Positions 33,061 to 42,658 of a stretch of DNA of 64,000 nt are shown piece after piece. Source of the DNA: an uncultured Coriobacteriia bacterium (GTDB taxonomy: Bacteria > Actinomycetota > Coriobacteriia > Coriobacteriales > QAMH01); NCBI GenBank assembly GCA_948466335.1, contig CAOKAE010000005.1:59302-123301 (forward strand), written 5' to 3'. Under the pieces are notes generated by a model. It searched no databases. It saw only the letters and a program-made list of their open reading frames with translations, and was not told where the DNA came from. Every line of letters starts with the position of its first letter. Position 1 is the first letter of the stretch. The translations under genes and the position numbers were made by a program.

Positions 33061-34899
33061 ATGGGGCGCAGTCGGGACAGAACGCGTAACGCGACACCGG
33101 AGCGATGGTCCAGGGACTGGATCATCCTCGTGCTTTTTGCGGTGTTCCTCGTCATCATCGTCGCCAATCTCATATACATCCAGGTCATACGCGGTCCGGA
33201 ATACGCTCGCATGGCGCAGTCCTCCCACACGACCGAGGTGAGCCTTTCCGCCCGTCGTGGTACGGTCTATGACCGCAACGGCGAGGTCATCGCATCCAAC
33301 GTCGATGCGACGACCATATACGTGAATCCGCAAGAGGTGACGAACGCCGAGCGCCTTGCAACGGTGCTCGCCGAGGTCCTTGGCCAGGACGCGGGCAAGA
33401 CCAAGGAGGATTACCTCAAGATTGTCGATCAGCCTGACCTCTCGTTTGCCTACATCCAACGCAAGGCCGACGTTACGACGACCGAGACCCTCAAGAACCG
33501 TCTTGTCGACGAGAAGCTCAAGGGCGTCCATTACCTCGACGACACCAAGCGCGTGTATCCCAACGGTGACGTGGGAAGCCAGATCGTCGGCATGGTCGAT
33601 ATCGACGGCAAGGGCATTTCGGGACTCGAGCTCGAATACGACGACCTGCTCAAGGGCGAGGACGGCTCCATCGTCTTCGAGCGCGGCATGAACGACATAC
33701 CCATCTCGGGTGGCGAGACATCCCGCGTCGATACCGTCGATGGCACGGATATCGTGACGAGCGTCGACATCAACCTGCAGAAGCTCTGCGAGGAGCTGCT
33801 GCTGACGACGGTCGAGGACACGGAGGCCCAGGGTGGCAGCGTGACCGTGATGGATGCGGGCACCGGGGAAATCTACGCGGCGTGCTCCTATGCGAAGAAG
33901 AGCGACGAGGAGCGAGAAGCCGAACTCGCCGCGGCCGAAAAGGCGGCAGCTGCCGCTGCGGCTGCCTCGGGCCAACCGGGCGACGGAAGCCTGCCGGGAG
34001 ATCTATGCGACTACAAGCTCGAAGTCGGCAAGCTCGCCCCCGTGACCGACATCTACGAGCCGGGCTCGACCTTCAAGGCCTTCACCGCCTACTCGGTCCT
34101 GGCGAACAACGACGCCATCAATCCCAGCACCACCTACAAGGTTCCCTACGCCCTCGAGGTCTTCGACAAGGTCGTCACCGACTCCCACGACCATCCCTAC
34201 GAGGACATGACAATCACCGAGATCCTGGCCGATTCGTCCAACACCGGCACGACGCTCATGTCCCGTGAGGTCGACCTCGCCCAGCTCTACGACACGTATC
34301 GTGCCTTTGGCATAGGCCAGAAGACCGGATGCGACTTTCCCGGTGACGCCGCCGGCCAGCTTGCGGATTCCCGCGACTGGTATGGCGTGCAGAGCGCCAC
34401 GGTCACCTTCGGCCAGGGCCTGACCGTCACCCCGTTGCAGCTCGTGCGTGCCTATGGCGTGCTCGAGCAGGACGGCATCCTGGTGACGCCTCACTTCCTC
34501 ACCGACGTCCCCAACGACGCGGAAAAGACCGAGACCCTCATGACCGACTTGACCAAACGCGAGACCGTGGCCGATGCGGGAGTTTGCCAGGAGGTGAGCG
34601 AGATGCTCACCCATGTGGTCACCGAGGGAACCGGTGAGGCAGCTGCCGTGGAGGGCTTTGCCGTCACGGGGAAGACCGGTACGGCCGAGATCGCGAGTGC
34701 TTACGGCGGCTATGAGGAGAATGCCTACGTCATGTCGTTTTGCGGTTGGCTCTATGGTTCCTCGAGCGACCTCATCTGTCTTGTGACGGTGAACAGGCCT
34801 CACACCATGGCGGGTGCCGGTGGATTATGCGGTCCGGTATTCTCCGAGATCATGACCTATGCCACGAAGCGATACCAGATAGACGCGCAGAGCAAGTAG
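33061..34899 (+). CDS. ftsI: FtsI/PBP class B transpeptidase
   Basis: A 612-residue septal peptidoglycan transpeptidase. One N-terminal anchor (IILVLFAVFLVIIVANLIYI, ~21-40), dimerisation domain starting SARRGTVYDRNGEVIA, then the penicillin-binding domain: S336-x-x-K339 (EPGSTFKAF), SSN in ADSSNTGT, and K538-T-G in KTGTAEIA. No PASTA domains. Odd: about 45 residues (roughly 278-325) before the active Ser are a Lys/Glu then poly-Ala, Gly/Pro linker (residues ending AAAASGQPGDGSLPG). It forms the FtsW-FtsI synthase with the ftsW product. Confidence 0.95.
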   Translation: MGRSRDRTRNATPERWSRDWIILVLFAVFLVIIVANLIYIQVIRGPEYARMAQSSHTTEVSLSARRGTVYDRNGEVIASNVDATTIYVNPQEVTNAERLATVLAEVLGQDAGKTKEDYLKIVDQPDLSFAYIQRKADVTTTETLKNRLVDEKLKGVHYLDDTKRVYPNGDVGSQIVGMVDIDGKGISGLELEYDDLLKGEDGSIVFERGMNDIPISGGETSRVDTVDGTDIVTSVDINLQKLCEELLLTTVEDTEAQGGSVTVMDAGTGEIYAACSYAKKSDEEREAELAAAEKAAAAAAAASGQPGDGSLPGDLCDYKLEVGKLAPVTDIYEPGSTFKAFTAYSVLANNDAINPSTTYKVPYALEVFDKVVTDSHDHPYEDMTITEILADSSNTGTTLMSREVDLAQLYDTYRAFGIGQKTGCDFPGDAAGQLADSRDWYGVQSATVTFGQGLTVTPLQLVRAYGVLEQDGILVTPHFLTDVPNDAEKTETLMTDLTKRETVADAGVCQEVSEMLTHVVTEGTGEAAAVEGFAVTGKTGTAEIASAYGGYEENAYVMSFCGWLYGSSSDLICLVTVNRPHTMAGAGGLCGPVFSEIMTYATKRYQIDAQSK

Positions 34900-34919
34900 C
34901 GAAGGAGCGAGAAACGACG

Positions 34920-36404
34920 ATGCGAAGTGCATGTAACATAGAAGCGACGTTTGCGGGCGTGCCCCATGTGGCGCTGCACTGCGAGAACGGGCCGTACGAG
35001 GTCAGCTCGCTCGAGTTCTCCTCGCGAGACGTCAAGCCGGGCGCCCTGTTCTTCTGCGTTCCCGGTACCGTCGTCGACGGACACGACTTCGCAGCCGACG
35101 CGCTCGAGCGCGGTGCCGTGGGTCTCGTGGTCGAGCACGAGCTCGAACTTGACGCGCCGCAGTTCGTCGTCGATGATGCCCGCACGGCCCTCGCGCTCTG
35201 TTCGGCAAACTTCTACGACAACCCCTCGCGCAAGCTCGACGTCGTCGGCATCACGGGCACGAACGGCAAGACGACGACCGGTTTTCTCGTGGAGCATCTC
35301 GTAAGGCACGCTGGCCAGCGCGCCGGCCTCATCGGGACGGTCGAGTGCCACGTAGCCGACGAGGTGCGTCCCTCGTTGCATACGACGCCCGAGTCCCGTG
35401 ATTTCCAGGCCCTGCTCGCTTCCATGGTCGACGCGGGCGTTGACGTGTGCGCCTGCGAGGTGTCGAGCCATGCGCTCGACCTGGGGCGCGTCAAGGGAAC
35501 TTCCTTCGCCGTCGCGGCCTTCAGCAACCTCACCCAAGATCATCTCGACTACCACAAGACGATGGAGGAGTACTTCGCGGCCAAGGCGCGGCTCTTCACG
35601 GAATACGAACCTGCCGCAAGCGTCATCTGCACCGATTCGGATGCGGGCAAGCACATGGCACGGCTTGTCACCGATGCGGGTCGCACCCTGTACCGCGTCG
35701 GCTCCGATGCCAATTGCGACGTGCGGCTCGTGGAGGCGCGGTTCGACGCGCATGCGACGCGCATCGACCTGGAGGCAGCGGGGGAGTGGCTGCATGTCAC
35801 CTTGCCGCTCGTCGGCCGCTTCAACGTCGAGAACGCCCTGGTCGCCTTCGGCATCGGTATGGCGCTCGGCTTCACGAACGAGATCATCGTTTCGGCTCTC
35901 GAGTCTGCCCCCCAGGTTCCCGGACGCCTCGAGCGCGTCACGGGCAGCAGGGGAACCCGTCCTAACTTCGGCGTGCTCGTGGACTACGCCCATACGCCCG
36001 ATTCTGTCGCGAAGGCCATCGACGCCGTGCGGGCCGTCACGGACGGTCGCGTGCTCTGCGTCTTCGGCTGTGGCGGCGACCGTGACCACGGCAAGCGCCC
36101 CAAGATGGGTGCCGCCGCCCTCGCGTCCGATTTCGCCATCGTCACGAGCGATAACCCGCGCACGGAGGATCCGGATGAGATCATCAGGCAGATCCTCGTT
36201 GGCATGGAGGGTCACGAAGACCGTTATGCCGTTATGCCCGATCGTGCCGAGGCGATAGGCTTCGCCATCAACGAGGCGCGTGAGGGCGATGTCGTCCTCA
36301 TCGCCGGCAAGGGGCACGAGGATTACCAGATCATTGGAAACGTAAAGCACCACTTCGACGACCGCGAGGTCGCCGCAGCGGCAATCGAGGAAATGAGGTC
36401 ATAG
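34920..36404 (+). CDS. murE: UDP-MurNAc-tripeptide synthetase (meso-DAP type)
   Basis: A 494-residue Mur ligase. ATP site VGITGTNGKTTTGFLV, AC-EVSSHAL, NLTQDHLDYHKTMEEYF. The specificity loop reads DNPR (near residue 411), the known marker for meso-diaminopimelate, whereas lysine enzymes differ here. The ATG at 34920 follows GAAGGAG. It indicates A1-gamma-type peptidoglycan unless later modified. Confidence 0.95.
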   Translation: MRSACNIEATFAGVPHVALHCENGPYEVSSLEFSSRDVKPGALFFCVPGTVVDGHDFAADALERGAVGLVVEHELELDAPQFVVDDARTALALCSANFYDNPSRKLDVVGITGTNGKTTTGFLVEHLVRHAGQRAGLIGTVECHVADEVRPSLHTTPESRDFQALLASMVDAGVDVCACEVSSHALDLGRVKGTSFAVAAFSNLTQDHLDYHKTMEEYFAAKARLFTEYEPAASVICTDSDAGKHMARLVTDAGRTLYRVGSDANCDVRLVEARFDAHATRIDLEAAGEWLHVTLPLVGRFNVENALVAFGIGMALGFTNEIIVSALESAPQVPGRLERVTGSRGTRPNFGVLVDYAHTPDSVAKAIDAVRAVTDGRVLCVFGCGGDRDHGKRPKMGAAALASDFAIVTSDNPRTEDPDEIIRQILVGMEGHEDRYAVMPDRAEAIGFAINEAREGDVVLIAGKGHEDYQIIGNVKHHFDDREVAAAAIEEMRS

Positions 36405-36407
36405 CCC

Positions 36408-37829
36408 ATGGAAATCTCGGTTTCCGATATTGCCAAGGTCACGGGTGGCGAGTACATCGGCGACGAGAACGCCCTGCGTCGCATCGTCTCGGGGTTGACC
36501 TGGGACTCGCGTACCGTCATGCCCGACAATGTCTTTCTCGCCATGCCCGGCATGCGTGTCGACGGTAACGACTTCGTTCGTGCCGCGATACGACGTGGTG
36601 CCGGCGTCATCGTCTGCACCCGCATGCCGACGAGCAACGTCATTGCGGTGGCCGGCGAGTTCGCCTGTCCCATGGTCGTCGTCGACGACGGCATCGACGC
36701 CCTCGAGAAGATCGCGGGTTTCTGGCGCGACAGGCTCCATGCCATCGTCATTGGCGTCACGGGATCGACGGGCAAGACCTCGACGAAGGATTTCCTGCGC
36801 TCCGTGTTCTCGCAGCGCTTCAAGACCGCGGCGACGCTGGGCAACCAGAACAACGAGATCGGCGTGCCGGCGACGATACTGTCGGCCGACGAGGACACCG
36901 AGGTGCTCATCGTCGAACTGGGCATGCGCGGCATGCATCAGATCGAGCACCTTTGCGGCTTCGTGAAGCCGAGCATCGCCGTGGTGACCAATATCGGCGT
37001 GAGCCACATGGAGCTGCTGGGCAGCCGCGAGAACATCGCCCGTGCCAAGGCCGAGCTCCTCGAGGCCCTGCCGGACACGGGTTTCGCCGTCCTCAATGCC
37101 GACGACGAGCGCACGCCCCTGCTCGAGAAGTTTGCCCATCTCGAGCAGCGGGGGGTCAACGTGCATAGCTACGGATTCTCCCCGGATGCCGAGACGCGTG
37201 CGCAAGGCGTCACCTACGATGCCGAGGCCTGCGCGAGTTTCGAGGTGGTTGCCGGAGATTCCGCACCCGTGTCCGTCACGCTTTCCATACCCGGAGAGCA
37301 TAACGTCTCCAACGCGCTCGCGGCATATGTGACCGGCGCCAACATGGGAATCGCCTCCGATGACATTGTCCGGGGCCTTGCCGAGGCGAAGGCAAGCGGC
37401 ATGCGTATGGAAATCGTGCACGCGCCGGGCGACGTGACCGTCATCAATGACGCCTACAACGCCAACCCGGATTCGATGCGCGCCTCGATCAGCACGCTGA
37501 TGACCCTTGAGGGGACGGGGCGGCGCATCGCGGTCCTGGGAGACATGGGGGAGCTCGGCACGGACGAGTACCAACTCCATGTTGACGTGGGAACCTTTGC
37601 AGGACGGGCAGACCTTGATATGCTCGTGTGCATCGGAACGCTCAGCGTCGGCATCAAGGCGGGGGCGCTCGCGGCGGATATGGACGCCACGCGCGTCAAG
37701 AGCTTTGCGAACGTCGACGAGGCGGCCGCGTTCCTCGACAAGTACGTCCGGGAAGGCGACCTCGTTCTCGTGAAGGCATCGCGCTTCATGGAGCTGGAGC
37801 GCATAGTCAAGGGGATCATGCAAAGATGA
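36408..37829 (+). CDS. murF: UDP-MurNAc-tripeptide D-alanyl-D-alanine ligase
   Basis: A 473-residue Mur ligase. Motifs: WDSRTVMPDNVFLAMPG, VIGVTGSTGKTSTKDFL (ATP), GNQNNEIGVPATIL, ELGMRGMHQIEHL, NIGVSHMELLGSRENIARAKAEL in parts, and DAYNANPDSMRASI. It is 3 bases after murE and overlaps mraY by 4 bases. Confidence 0.96.
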   Translation: MEISVSDIAKVTGGEYIGDENALRRIVSGLTWDSRTVMPDNVFLAMPGMRVDGNDFVRAAIRRGAGVIVCTRMPTSNVIAVAGEFACPMVVVDDGIDALEKIAGFWRDRLHAIVIGVTGSTGKTSTKDFLRSVFSQRFKTAATLGNQNNEIGVPATILSADEDTEVLIVELGMRGMHQIEHLCGFVKPSIAVVTNIGVSHMELLGSRENIARAKAELLEALPDTGFAVLNADDERTPLLEKFAHLEQRGVNVHSYGFSPDAETRAQGVTYDAEACASFEVVAGDSAPVSVTLSIPGEHNVSNALAAYVTGANMGIASDDIVRGLAEAKASGMRMEIVHAPGDVTVINDAYNANPDSMRASISTLMTLEGTGRRIAVLGDMGELGTDEYQLHVDVGTFAGRADLDMLVCIGTLSVGIKAGALAADMDATRVKSFANVDEAAAFLDKYVREGDLVLVKASRFMELERIVKGIMQR

Positions 37830-38863
37830 TAAGCGTATTCAATCAGTATCCGACGTACCAGGTCTTTCTCGCCTTCATCATCTCGATGGCGCTGACCATG
37901 ATCGTCATGCCCTTCTTCATCAGACTCCTCAAGGTGCGCCAGATAGGCCAGCAGGTGCGAGCGGATGGACCGCAGGGCCATCTCGTCAAGCAGGGCACGC
38001 CGACCATGGGCGGCATCGTCATCCTCCTCATGATGACCGCCTCGATCTTCCTCGTCGGCACGCCCGACCCGCCGCTGCTGCTCATCCTGGCCGCGACCCT
38101 GCTCACGGGTCTTCTGGGCTTTATCGACGACATCTCCAAGGTCGCCAAGGAGCGCTCGCTGGGCCTGCTGCCCTACCAGAAGATGATCGCGCTCACGCTC
38201 ATCTCGGTCGCGTTTTGCCTCATTGCGGTCAACTACCTGGGCATCGAGCCCTATGTGACCATCCCCTTCACCCAGTTCAGCCTCGACCTGGGAGTTCTCA
38301 CGACCGTCTTGCCCTTCGAGGGCGGTTTCGAGATTCCCTGGCTGTACGTTATCTTCGTCTTCCTGCTCATGGCCGGCATGGCCAATGCCGTGAACCTCAC
38401 CGATGGCCTCGACGGCCTTGCCGGTGGCGCAATCATGATCGTCATGCTCGTGATGGCGGCCATCGCGTTTCGCACGGGCCAGCTCGACGTCGCCGTCTTC
38501 GCCACGGCCGCCGCCGGTGCCTGTGTCGGCTTCCTGTGGTTCAACTGCTATCCGGCCGGCATCTTCATGGGCGATACCGGGTCGCTCGCCCTCGGAACCG
38601 CGTTCGCCGCGATTGCCGTGATGACCAAGACCGAACTCTTCAGCATCATCATCGGTGGCCTCTTCGTCATCGAGGCGCTGTCCGTCATGATCCAGGTGCT
38701 CTACTTCAAGCGCACGCGCAAGCGCGTCTTTCTCATGGCACCCCTTCACCATCACTTCGAGAAGAAGGGCTGGTCGGAGACCAAGGTCGTCATCCGCTTC
38801 TGGATCATCACCGGCCTATGCGCCGGTGTGGGCTTCGCGGTCTACTTCATCGGTTCGATGTGA
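37826..38863 (+). CDS. mraY: Phospho-MurNAc-pentapeptide transferase
   Basis: A 345-residue, ten-helix membrane enzyme making lipid I on undecaprenyl phosphate. Signatures: DGPQGHLVKQGTPTMGGI, the DDISKVAKERSLGLLPYQK region, NLTDGLDGLAGG, MGDTGSLALG, and C-terminal APLHHHFEKKGWSETKVV. It starts at the ATGA overlap with murF. A larger in-frame extension upstream is an alternative frame of murF. Confidence 0.97.
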   Translation: MISVFNQYPTYQVFLAFIISMALTMIVMPFFIRLLKVRQIGQQVRADGPQGHLVKQGTPTMGGIVILLMMTASIFLVGTPDPPLLLILAATLLTGLLGFIDDISKVAKERSLGLLPYQKMIALTLISVAFCLIAVNYLGIEPYVTIPFTQFSLDLGVLTTVLPFEGGFEIPWLYVIFVFLLMAGMANAVNLTDGLDGLAGGAIMIVMLVMAAIAFRTGQLDVAVFATAAAGACVGFLWFNCYPAGIFMGDTGSLALGTAFAAIAVMTKTELFSIIIGGLFVIEALSVMIQVLYFKRTRKRVFLMAPLHHHFEKKGWSETKVVIRFWIITGLCAGVGFAVYFIGSM

Positions 38864-38877
38864 GGGGCGTGGTAGCT

Positions 38878-40236
38878 ATGCGTTCTGTCCTCATACTCGG
38901 TCTCGGGAAAAGTGGTGTCGCCGCCGCTCGTCACGGGCTTGCTGCCGGTGACGAGCTTGCCATTTATGCGGGCGTTGCCAACGAGAACACGAAGGCGGCC
39001 GCTCGCGAGTTCGAGGAGGCGGGCGTCCCCGTCGTCTTCGACGTCGAGGATATCGATGGCCATTTCGACACCTGCGTCGTCTCGCCGGGTATTCCCCAGA
39101 GTGGCGCGTTCTACGCGGGTGCCAAGCAGGCAAGTGACGAGATTATCAGCGAGCCAGAGTACGCCTGGCGCATGTCGCCGCAAGGTTGGGTTGCCGTGAC
39201 CGGCACGAATGGCAAGACCACGACGACCTCACTTGTGACCCATCTGCTCAACTGCTGCGGAAAGCCCGCCCACGCCTGCGGCAACATCGGCGCGACCTGC
39301 GTCGAGGCCGTGGAGCAGAGGGGCGACGGCGAGATGCTCGTCGCCGAAATGTCCTCCTATCAGCTGGCTTCCACCGTCGGCTTTGCTCCGCGGGTTGCCA
39401 TCTTGCTCAACATCACCCCCGACCACATCTCTTGGCATGGCGGCTTTGACGCCTATGCCCAGGCGAAGTTCAAGATGTTCGCGAACATGCCGGCCGCCTC
39501 GACGGCCGTCGTCACCGATGCCGTCCTCGACGCCTATCCCGAGTTACGCGCGTTTCTGGACGAGCGCGGCGTCAAGCTCGTGTCCGTCGGCGCTGAGCGT
39601 GCGGCCTCCTGCGCCTTCGAGGACGCGCACGGCACGCTCGTCATCAAGGACGGAAAGGGGAGGTGCACCGAGCTTGCGCAGGCGTGCGAGCTTGGGATTC
39701 AAGGCGCCCACAACGTCGAGAATGCGCTATGCGCCGTGAGCGCCGCGCTCGCCTGCGAATGCGAGCCTGCATGCATTCGCGAGGGGCTCATGAGCTTCAG
39801 GCCGCTCGAGCATCGCCTTGAGCCCTGCGGCTGCATCGATGGCGTTGACTTCTTCAACGACTCCAAGGCAACCAACGTCGATGCGACGCTCAAGGCGCTC
39901 ACGGCGTTTCCCGGGCGCAAGGTCGTCCTCTTGCTCGGTGGACGCGACAAGGGCACCGCGCTGGACGAGCTCGTCGCCGCGTGCGCCAAGACCTGTCGTG
40001 CCGTTGTCGCCTACGGGGAGGCCGGCGAGCGGTTTTATGGCGCCTTTGCCGCAAGCCCCGTCGAATGCCATCTCGAGGCCGGCATGAAGCAGGCGCTCGA
40101 GCGAGCATGCGCAATCGCGCGATCTGGTGACGCCGTCGTCTTGTCGCCCGCCTGCGCCTCCTTCGACGAGTTCGATTCCTTCGAGCATCGCGGAGAGGTC
40201 TTCAAGGAGTGCGTCGGCCTGAGGATGAGGGCATAG
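38878..40236 (+). CDS. murD: UDP-MurNAc-L-alanine:D-glutamate ligase
   Basis: A 452-residue Mur ligase. N-terminal SVLILGLGKSGVAAARHG (Rossmann), ATP site VAVTGTNGKTTTTSLV, EMSSYQL, LNITPDHISWHGG, HNVENALCA, FNDSKATNVDATLKAL. GAGGGG lies ten bases before the ATG. Upstream open sequence belongs to the mraY coding region. Confidence 0.96.
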   Translation: MRSVLILGLGKSGVAAARHGLAAGDELAIYAGVANENTKAAAREFEEAGVPVVFDVEDIDGHFDTCVVSPGIPQSGAFYAGAKQASDEIISEPEYAWRMSPQGWVAVTGTNGKTTTTSLVTHLLNCCGKPAHACGNIGATCVEAVEQRGDGEMLVAEMSSYQLASTVGFAPRVAILLNITPDHISWHGGFDAYAQAKFKMFANMPAASTAVVTDAVLDAYPELRAFLDERGVKLVSVGAERAASCAFEDAHGTLVIKDGKGRCTELAQACELGIQGAHNVENALCAVSAALACECEPACIREGLMSFRPLEHRLEPCGCIDGVDFFNDSKATNVDATLKALTAFPGRKVVLLLGGRDKGTALDELVAACAKTCRAVVAYGEAGERFYGAFAASPVECHLEAGMKQALERACAIARSGDAVVLSPACASFDEFDSFEHRGEVFKECVGLRMRA

Positions 40237-40241
40237 GCACC

Positions 40242-41720
40242 ATGGCACGCACGCAGACGACATCGAACACGAAACCGCGGACGCCGTCATCGCGCCTGCT
40301 TTCGGAGCCGGCCGCCATCATGGCCCCGCGCCTACTGTTCATACTGAGCGTCGTCGCCCTGTGCATTCTCGGGCTCATCATGGTGTACTCGGCCTCCTCG
40401 ATCACGGCCTACAACGAGTTCGGCGACGCGGCGTACTACGTCAAGCGCCAGGCGGTCTTCCTCGTTATGGGAATCATCTTCTGCGTCATCTGCTGTCGCG
40501 TGCCCTACGCCTTGTGGGCCCAGCCGGTGGTGTTTCTCTGCTTCTGGCTCGTCACGGTCGTCATGCTCTCGCTGACCGCGTTCGGCATGGGCGTGAGCGC
40601 CCTGGGTGCCGAGCGCTCCATCGTCATCGCGGGCTTCAACCTGCAGCCTGCGGAGTTCGCCAAGATAACCGTTCTGATCACCGTGGCATCCATCGTGCAG
40701 ATGCGCATGAACGGCGCAATCGGCGGTCGTCGTTTCATCGTCATCGTGCTCGTGGCGACCATCGTCCCCCTGATCTTGATCTACCGTCAGCCCGATCTGG
40801 GTACGGCCATCATCCTCGCCGTCGGACTCATCGCGCTTGCCCTGCTCGCCGGCATCTCGTGGAAGCTCGTCGGGCTGATTCTCGGCGTCGTCGTCGCCTA
40901 CATCGTCGTCGCATGCATCACGCAGCCCTATCATCTCGACCGCATCGTGTCCATGCTCGACCCCTGGGTCGATCCGCAGGGTGACGGCTACCAGGCGATC
41001 CAATCGCTCTACGCCTTCGGCAGCGGCGGTGTGTTCGGCACGGGACTCGGCCTATCCCGGCAGAAGTACCTCTACCTGCCCTACGCCCACACCGACTTCA
41101 TTTATGCCATCGTCGGCGAGGAACTCGGCCTCATAGGTGCCGTCCTGGTGGTGGCGCTCTTCGGGCTCTTCGTCTTTGCCGGCATGCGCATCTGCCGCAA
41201 CGCTCCTGACATGCTTGGCTGCATGTTGGCGGGTTCATTCACGGTCATGATCGGCTTCCAGGCCTGTGTGAACATGGCGTGTGTCACGGGCATCGCGCCC
41301 GTGACCGGCAAGGCGCTTCCGCTCATCAGCTACGGCGGATCATCGCTGCTTGCGACGATGATTATGATCGGCATCGTCCTGTCCGTCTCGTTTCGCTCGA
41401 AGGTGGGCATGAGCTATGAACGCAAGCGCGATAACTTCGTGGTCATCGACGGCAAGGACAGGACGCGTACCGAGTCGACGTCATCACACGTCGTGCATGG
41501 AAACGTCATCCCCTTGCATGGATCCAGGAAAAGGGAAGGAGGCCCGTCATGTACTTCGTCATCTCGGCCGGCGGCACGGCCGGTCACATCAACCCGGCGC
41601 TCGCGGTCGCCGATGAGCTCCGCCGGCGCGGCCACGAGATCCTCTTCGTGGGAACGCCCGACCACATCGAGTCGAGGCTCGCGGCGCAGGCCGGCTTCGA
41701 TTTCACGGGCTTCGCGGTAA
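40242..41720 (+). CDS. ftsW: FtsW septal glycosyltransferase (SEDS), extended into murG
   Basis: A 492-residue SEDS protein, the division peptidoglycan polymerase paired with FtsI. About ten helices; signatures ERSIVIAGFNLQPAEFAKI, YRQPDLGTAIILAVG, the GxGLGLSRQKYLYLPYAHTDFIYAIVGEELG block (in parts) and LPLISYGGSSLL. The ATG at 40242 has only a weak ribosome site. The frame does not stop before murG: the last 57 or so residues are read from the murG 5' end in another frame and look like non-native Ser/Arg/Pro-rich sequence. The membrane domain ends near residue 400. Confidence 0.93.
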   Translation: MARTQTTSNTKPRTPSSRLLSEPAAIMAPRLLFILSVVALCILGLIMVYSASSITAYNEFGDAAYYVKRQAVFLVMGIIFCVICCRVPYALWAQPVVFLCFWLVTVVMLSLTAFGMGVSALGAERSIVIAGFNLQPAEFAKITVLITVASIVQMRMNGAIGGRRFIVIVLVATIVPLILIYRQPDLGTAIILAVGLIALALLAGISWKLVGLILGVVVAYIVVACITQPYHLDRIVSMLDPWVDPQGDGYQAIQSLYAFGSGGVFGTGLGLSRQKYLYLPYAHTDFIYAIVGEELGLIGAVLVVALFGLFVFAGMRICRNAPDMLGCMLAGSFTVMIGFQACVNMACVTGIAPVTGKALPLISYGGSSLLATMIMIGIVLSVSFRSKVGMSYERKRDNFVVIDGKDRTRTESTSSHVVHGNVIPLHGSRKREGGPSCTSSSRPAARPVTSTRRSRSPMSSAGAATRSSSWERPTTSSRGSRRRPASISRASR

Positions 41721-42658
41721 GCGGTTTCGACAAGGCCCATCCCCTCACGCTCGTGACCTCGGGAGCCAAGCTCCTCAAGGCGACCCGTGCCGCGAAGCGC
41801 CTCTTCGCGCGCAAGCGCCCGGATGCCGTCGTCACCTTTGGCGCCTACGTGTCCATTCCGGTGGGCAGGGCCGCCTTCGAGAAGGGCATACCGCTGATCA
41901 TCCACGAGCAGAACTCCGTGCCCGGCATGGCAAACGCCTACCTCGCAAAGCACGCGACGGCCGTCGCGCTTACCTACGCCGAGAGCGCTGCGGGTCTCGA
42001 GGCCGCCCGCGAACCGGTGGTGCTGGGCAATCCCGTGCGTGCCTCCTTCGAGACCTGCACGCGAGATGAGGCGCGGGCTGCGCTCGGCATTTCCGCGGAC
42101 GCGCTCGTTCTGCTCGTCATGGGGGGAAGCCTCGGCGCCCAGCACGTGAACAAGGCCCTGTGCGATATGAAGGAGCGCCTGCTCGCCATCGATGGCCTGC
42201 ATGTCATCCAGTCCACGGGCGAGGGCGATTACGACAACGTGCTCTCCCAGCTCGCGCTTTCCGATGCCGAACGCGCACGTTGGCACGTTTCGCCCTACAT
42301 CGACTCCATGAACGAGGTCCTTGTGGCAAGCGACCTGGTCATCAGCAGGGCCGGTGCCTCGTCCGTCGCCGAAATCATGACGGTGGGCGTGCCTTGCGTG
42401 CTCATCCCGTATCCTCATGCCCGCGGTGATCACCAGACGCTCAACGCACGGTCGTGCGTGGCGGTGGGCGCTGCTCGGCTCGTTCCCGATTCCGAGGTCG
42501 AGACCGAGGCGTTTTCCGATTTGATCATCGGGCTTCTCGGTGACGGCGCATGTCGTGATACCATGGCGAAGGCTTGCAAGGAGCTTTCCGGCTCGGACGC
42601 GCGCATGCGTCTGGCCGATATGGTCGAGCAATGCGCACGAGGTAACGATGGTGAATAA
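41549..42658 (+). CDS. murG: UDP-GlcNAc:lipid I N-acetylglucosaminyltransferase
   Basis: A 369-residue GT28 enzyme making lipid II. N-terminal YFVISAGGTAGHINPALAVA (G-loop), IIHEQNSVPGMANAYL, VMGGSLGAQHVNKAL, PYIDSMNEVLVASDLVISRAGASS (in parts), and PYPHARGDHQTLNA. A strong AGGAGG lies before the ATG at 41549. The start is inside the ftsW frame, a 172-nt overlap. It overlaps murC by 11 bases. Confidence 0.96.
   Translation: MYFVISAGGTAGHINPALAVADELRRRGHEILFVGTPDHIESRLAAQAGFDFTGFAVSGFDKAHPLTLVTSGAKLLKATRAAKRLFARKRPDAVVTFGAYVSIPVGRAAFEKGIPLIIHEQNSVPGMANAYLAKHATAVALTYAESAAGLEAAREPVVLGNPVRASFETCTRDEARAALGISADALVLLVMGGSLGAQHVNKALCDMKERLLAIDGLHVIQSTGEGDYDNVLSQLALSDAERARWHVSPYIDSMNEVLVASDLVISRAGASSVAEIMTVGVPCVLIPYPHARGDHQTLNARSCVAVGAARLVPDSEVETEAFSDLIIGLLGDGACRDTMAKACKELSGSDARMRLADMVEQCARGNDGE

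Noticed and set aside
38215..38877. In-frame extension of murD upstream into mraY
   Set aside because: It is another frame of mraY; the ATG at 38878 gives the canonical MurD start.
40242..41720. A frameshift in ftsW just before murG
   Set aside because: Shifting either way does not produce an early stop and no homopolymer is suspicious; kept as an overlap to be checked.
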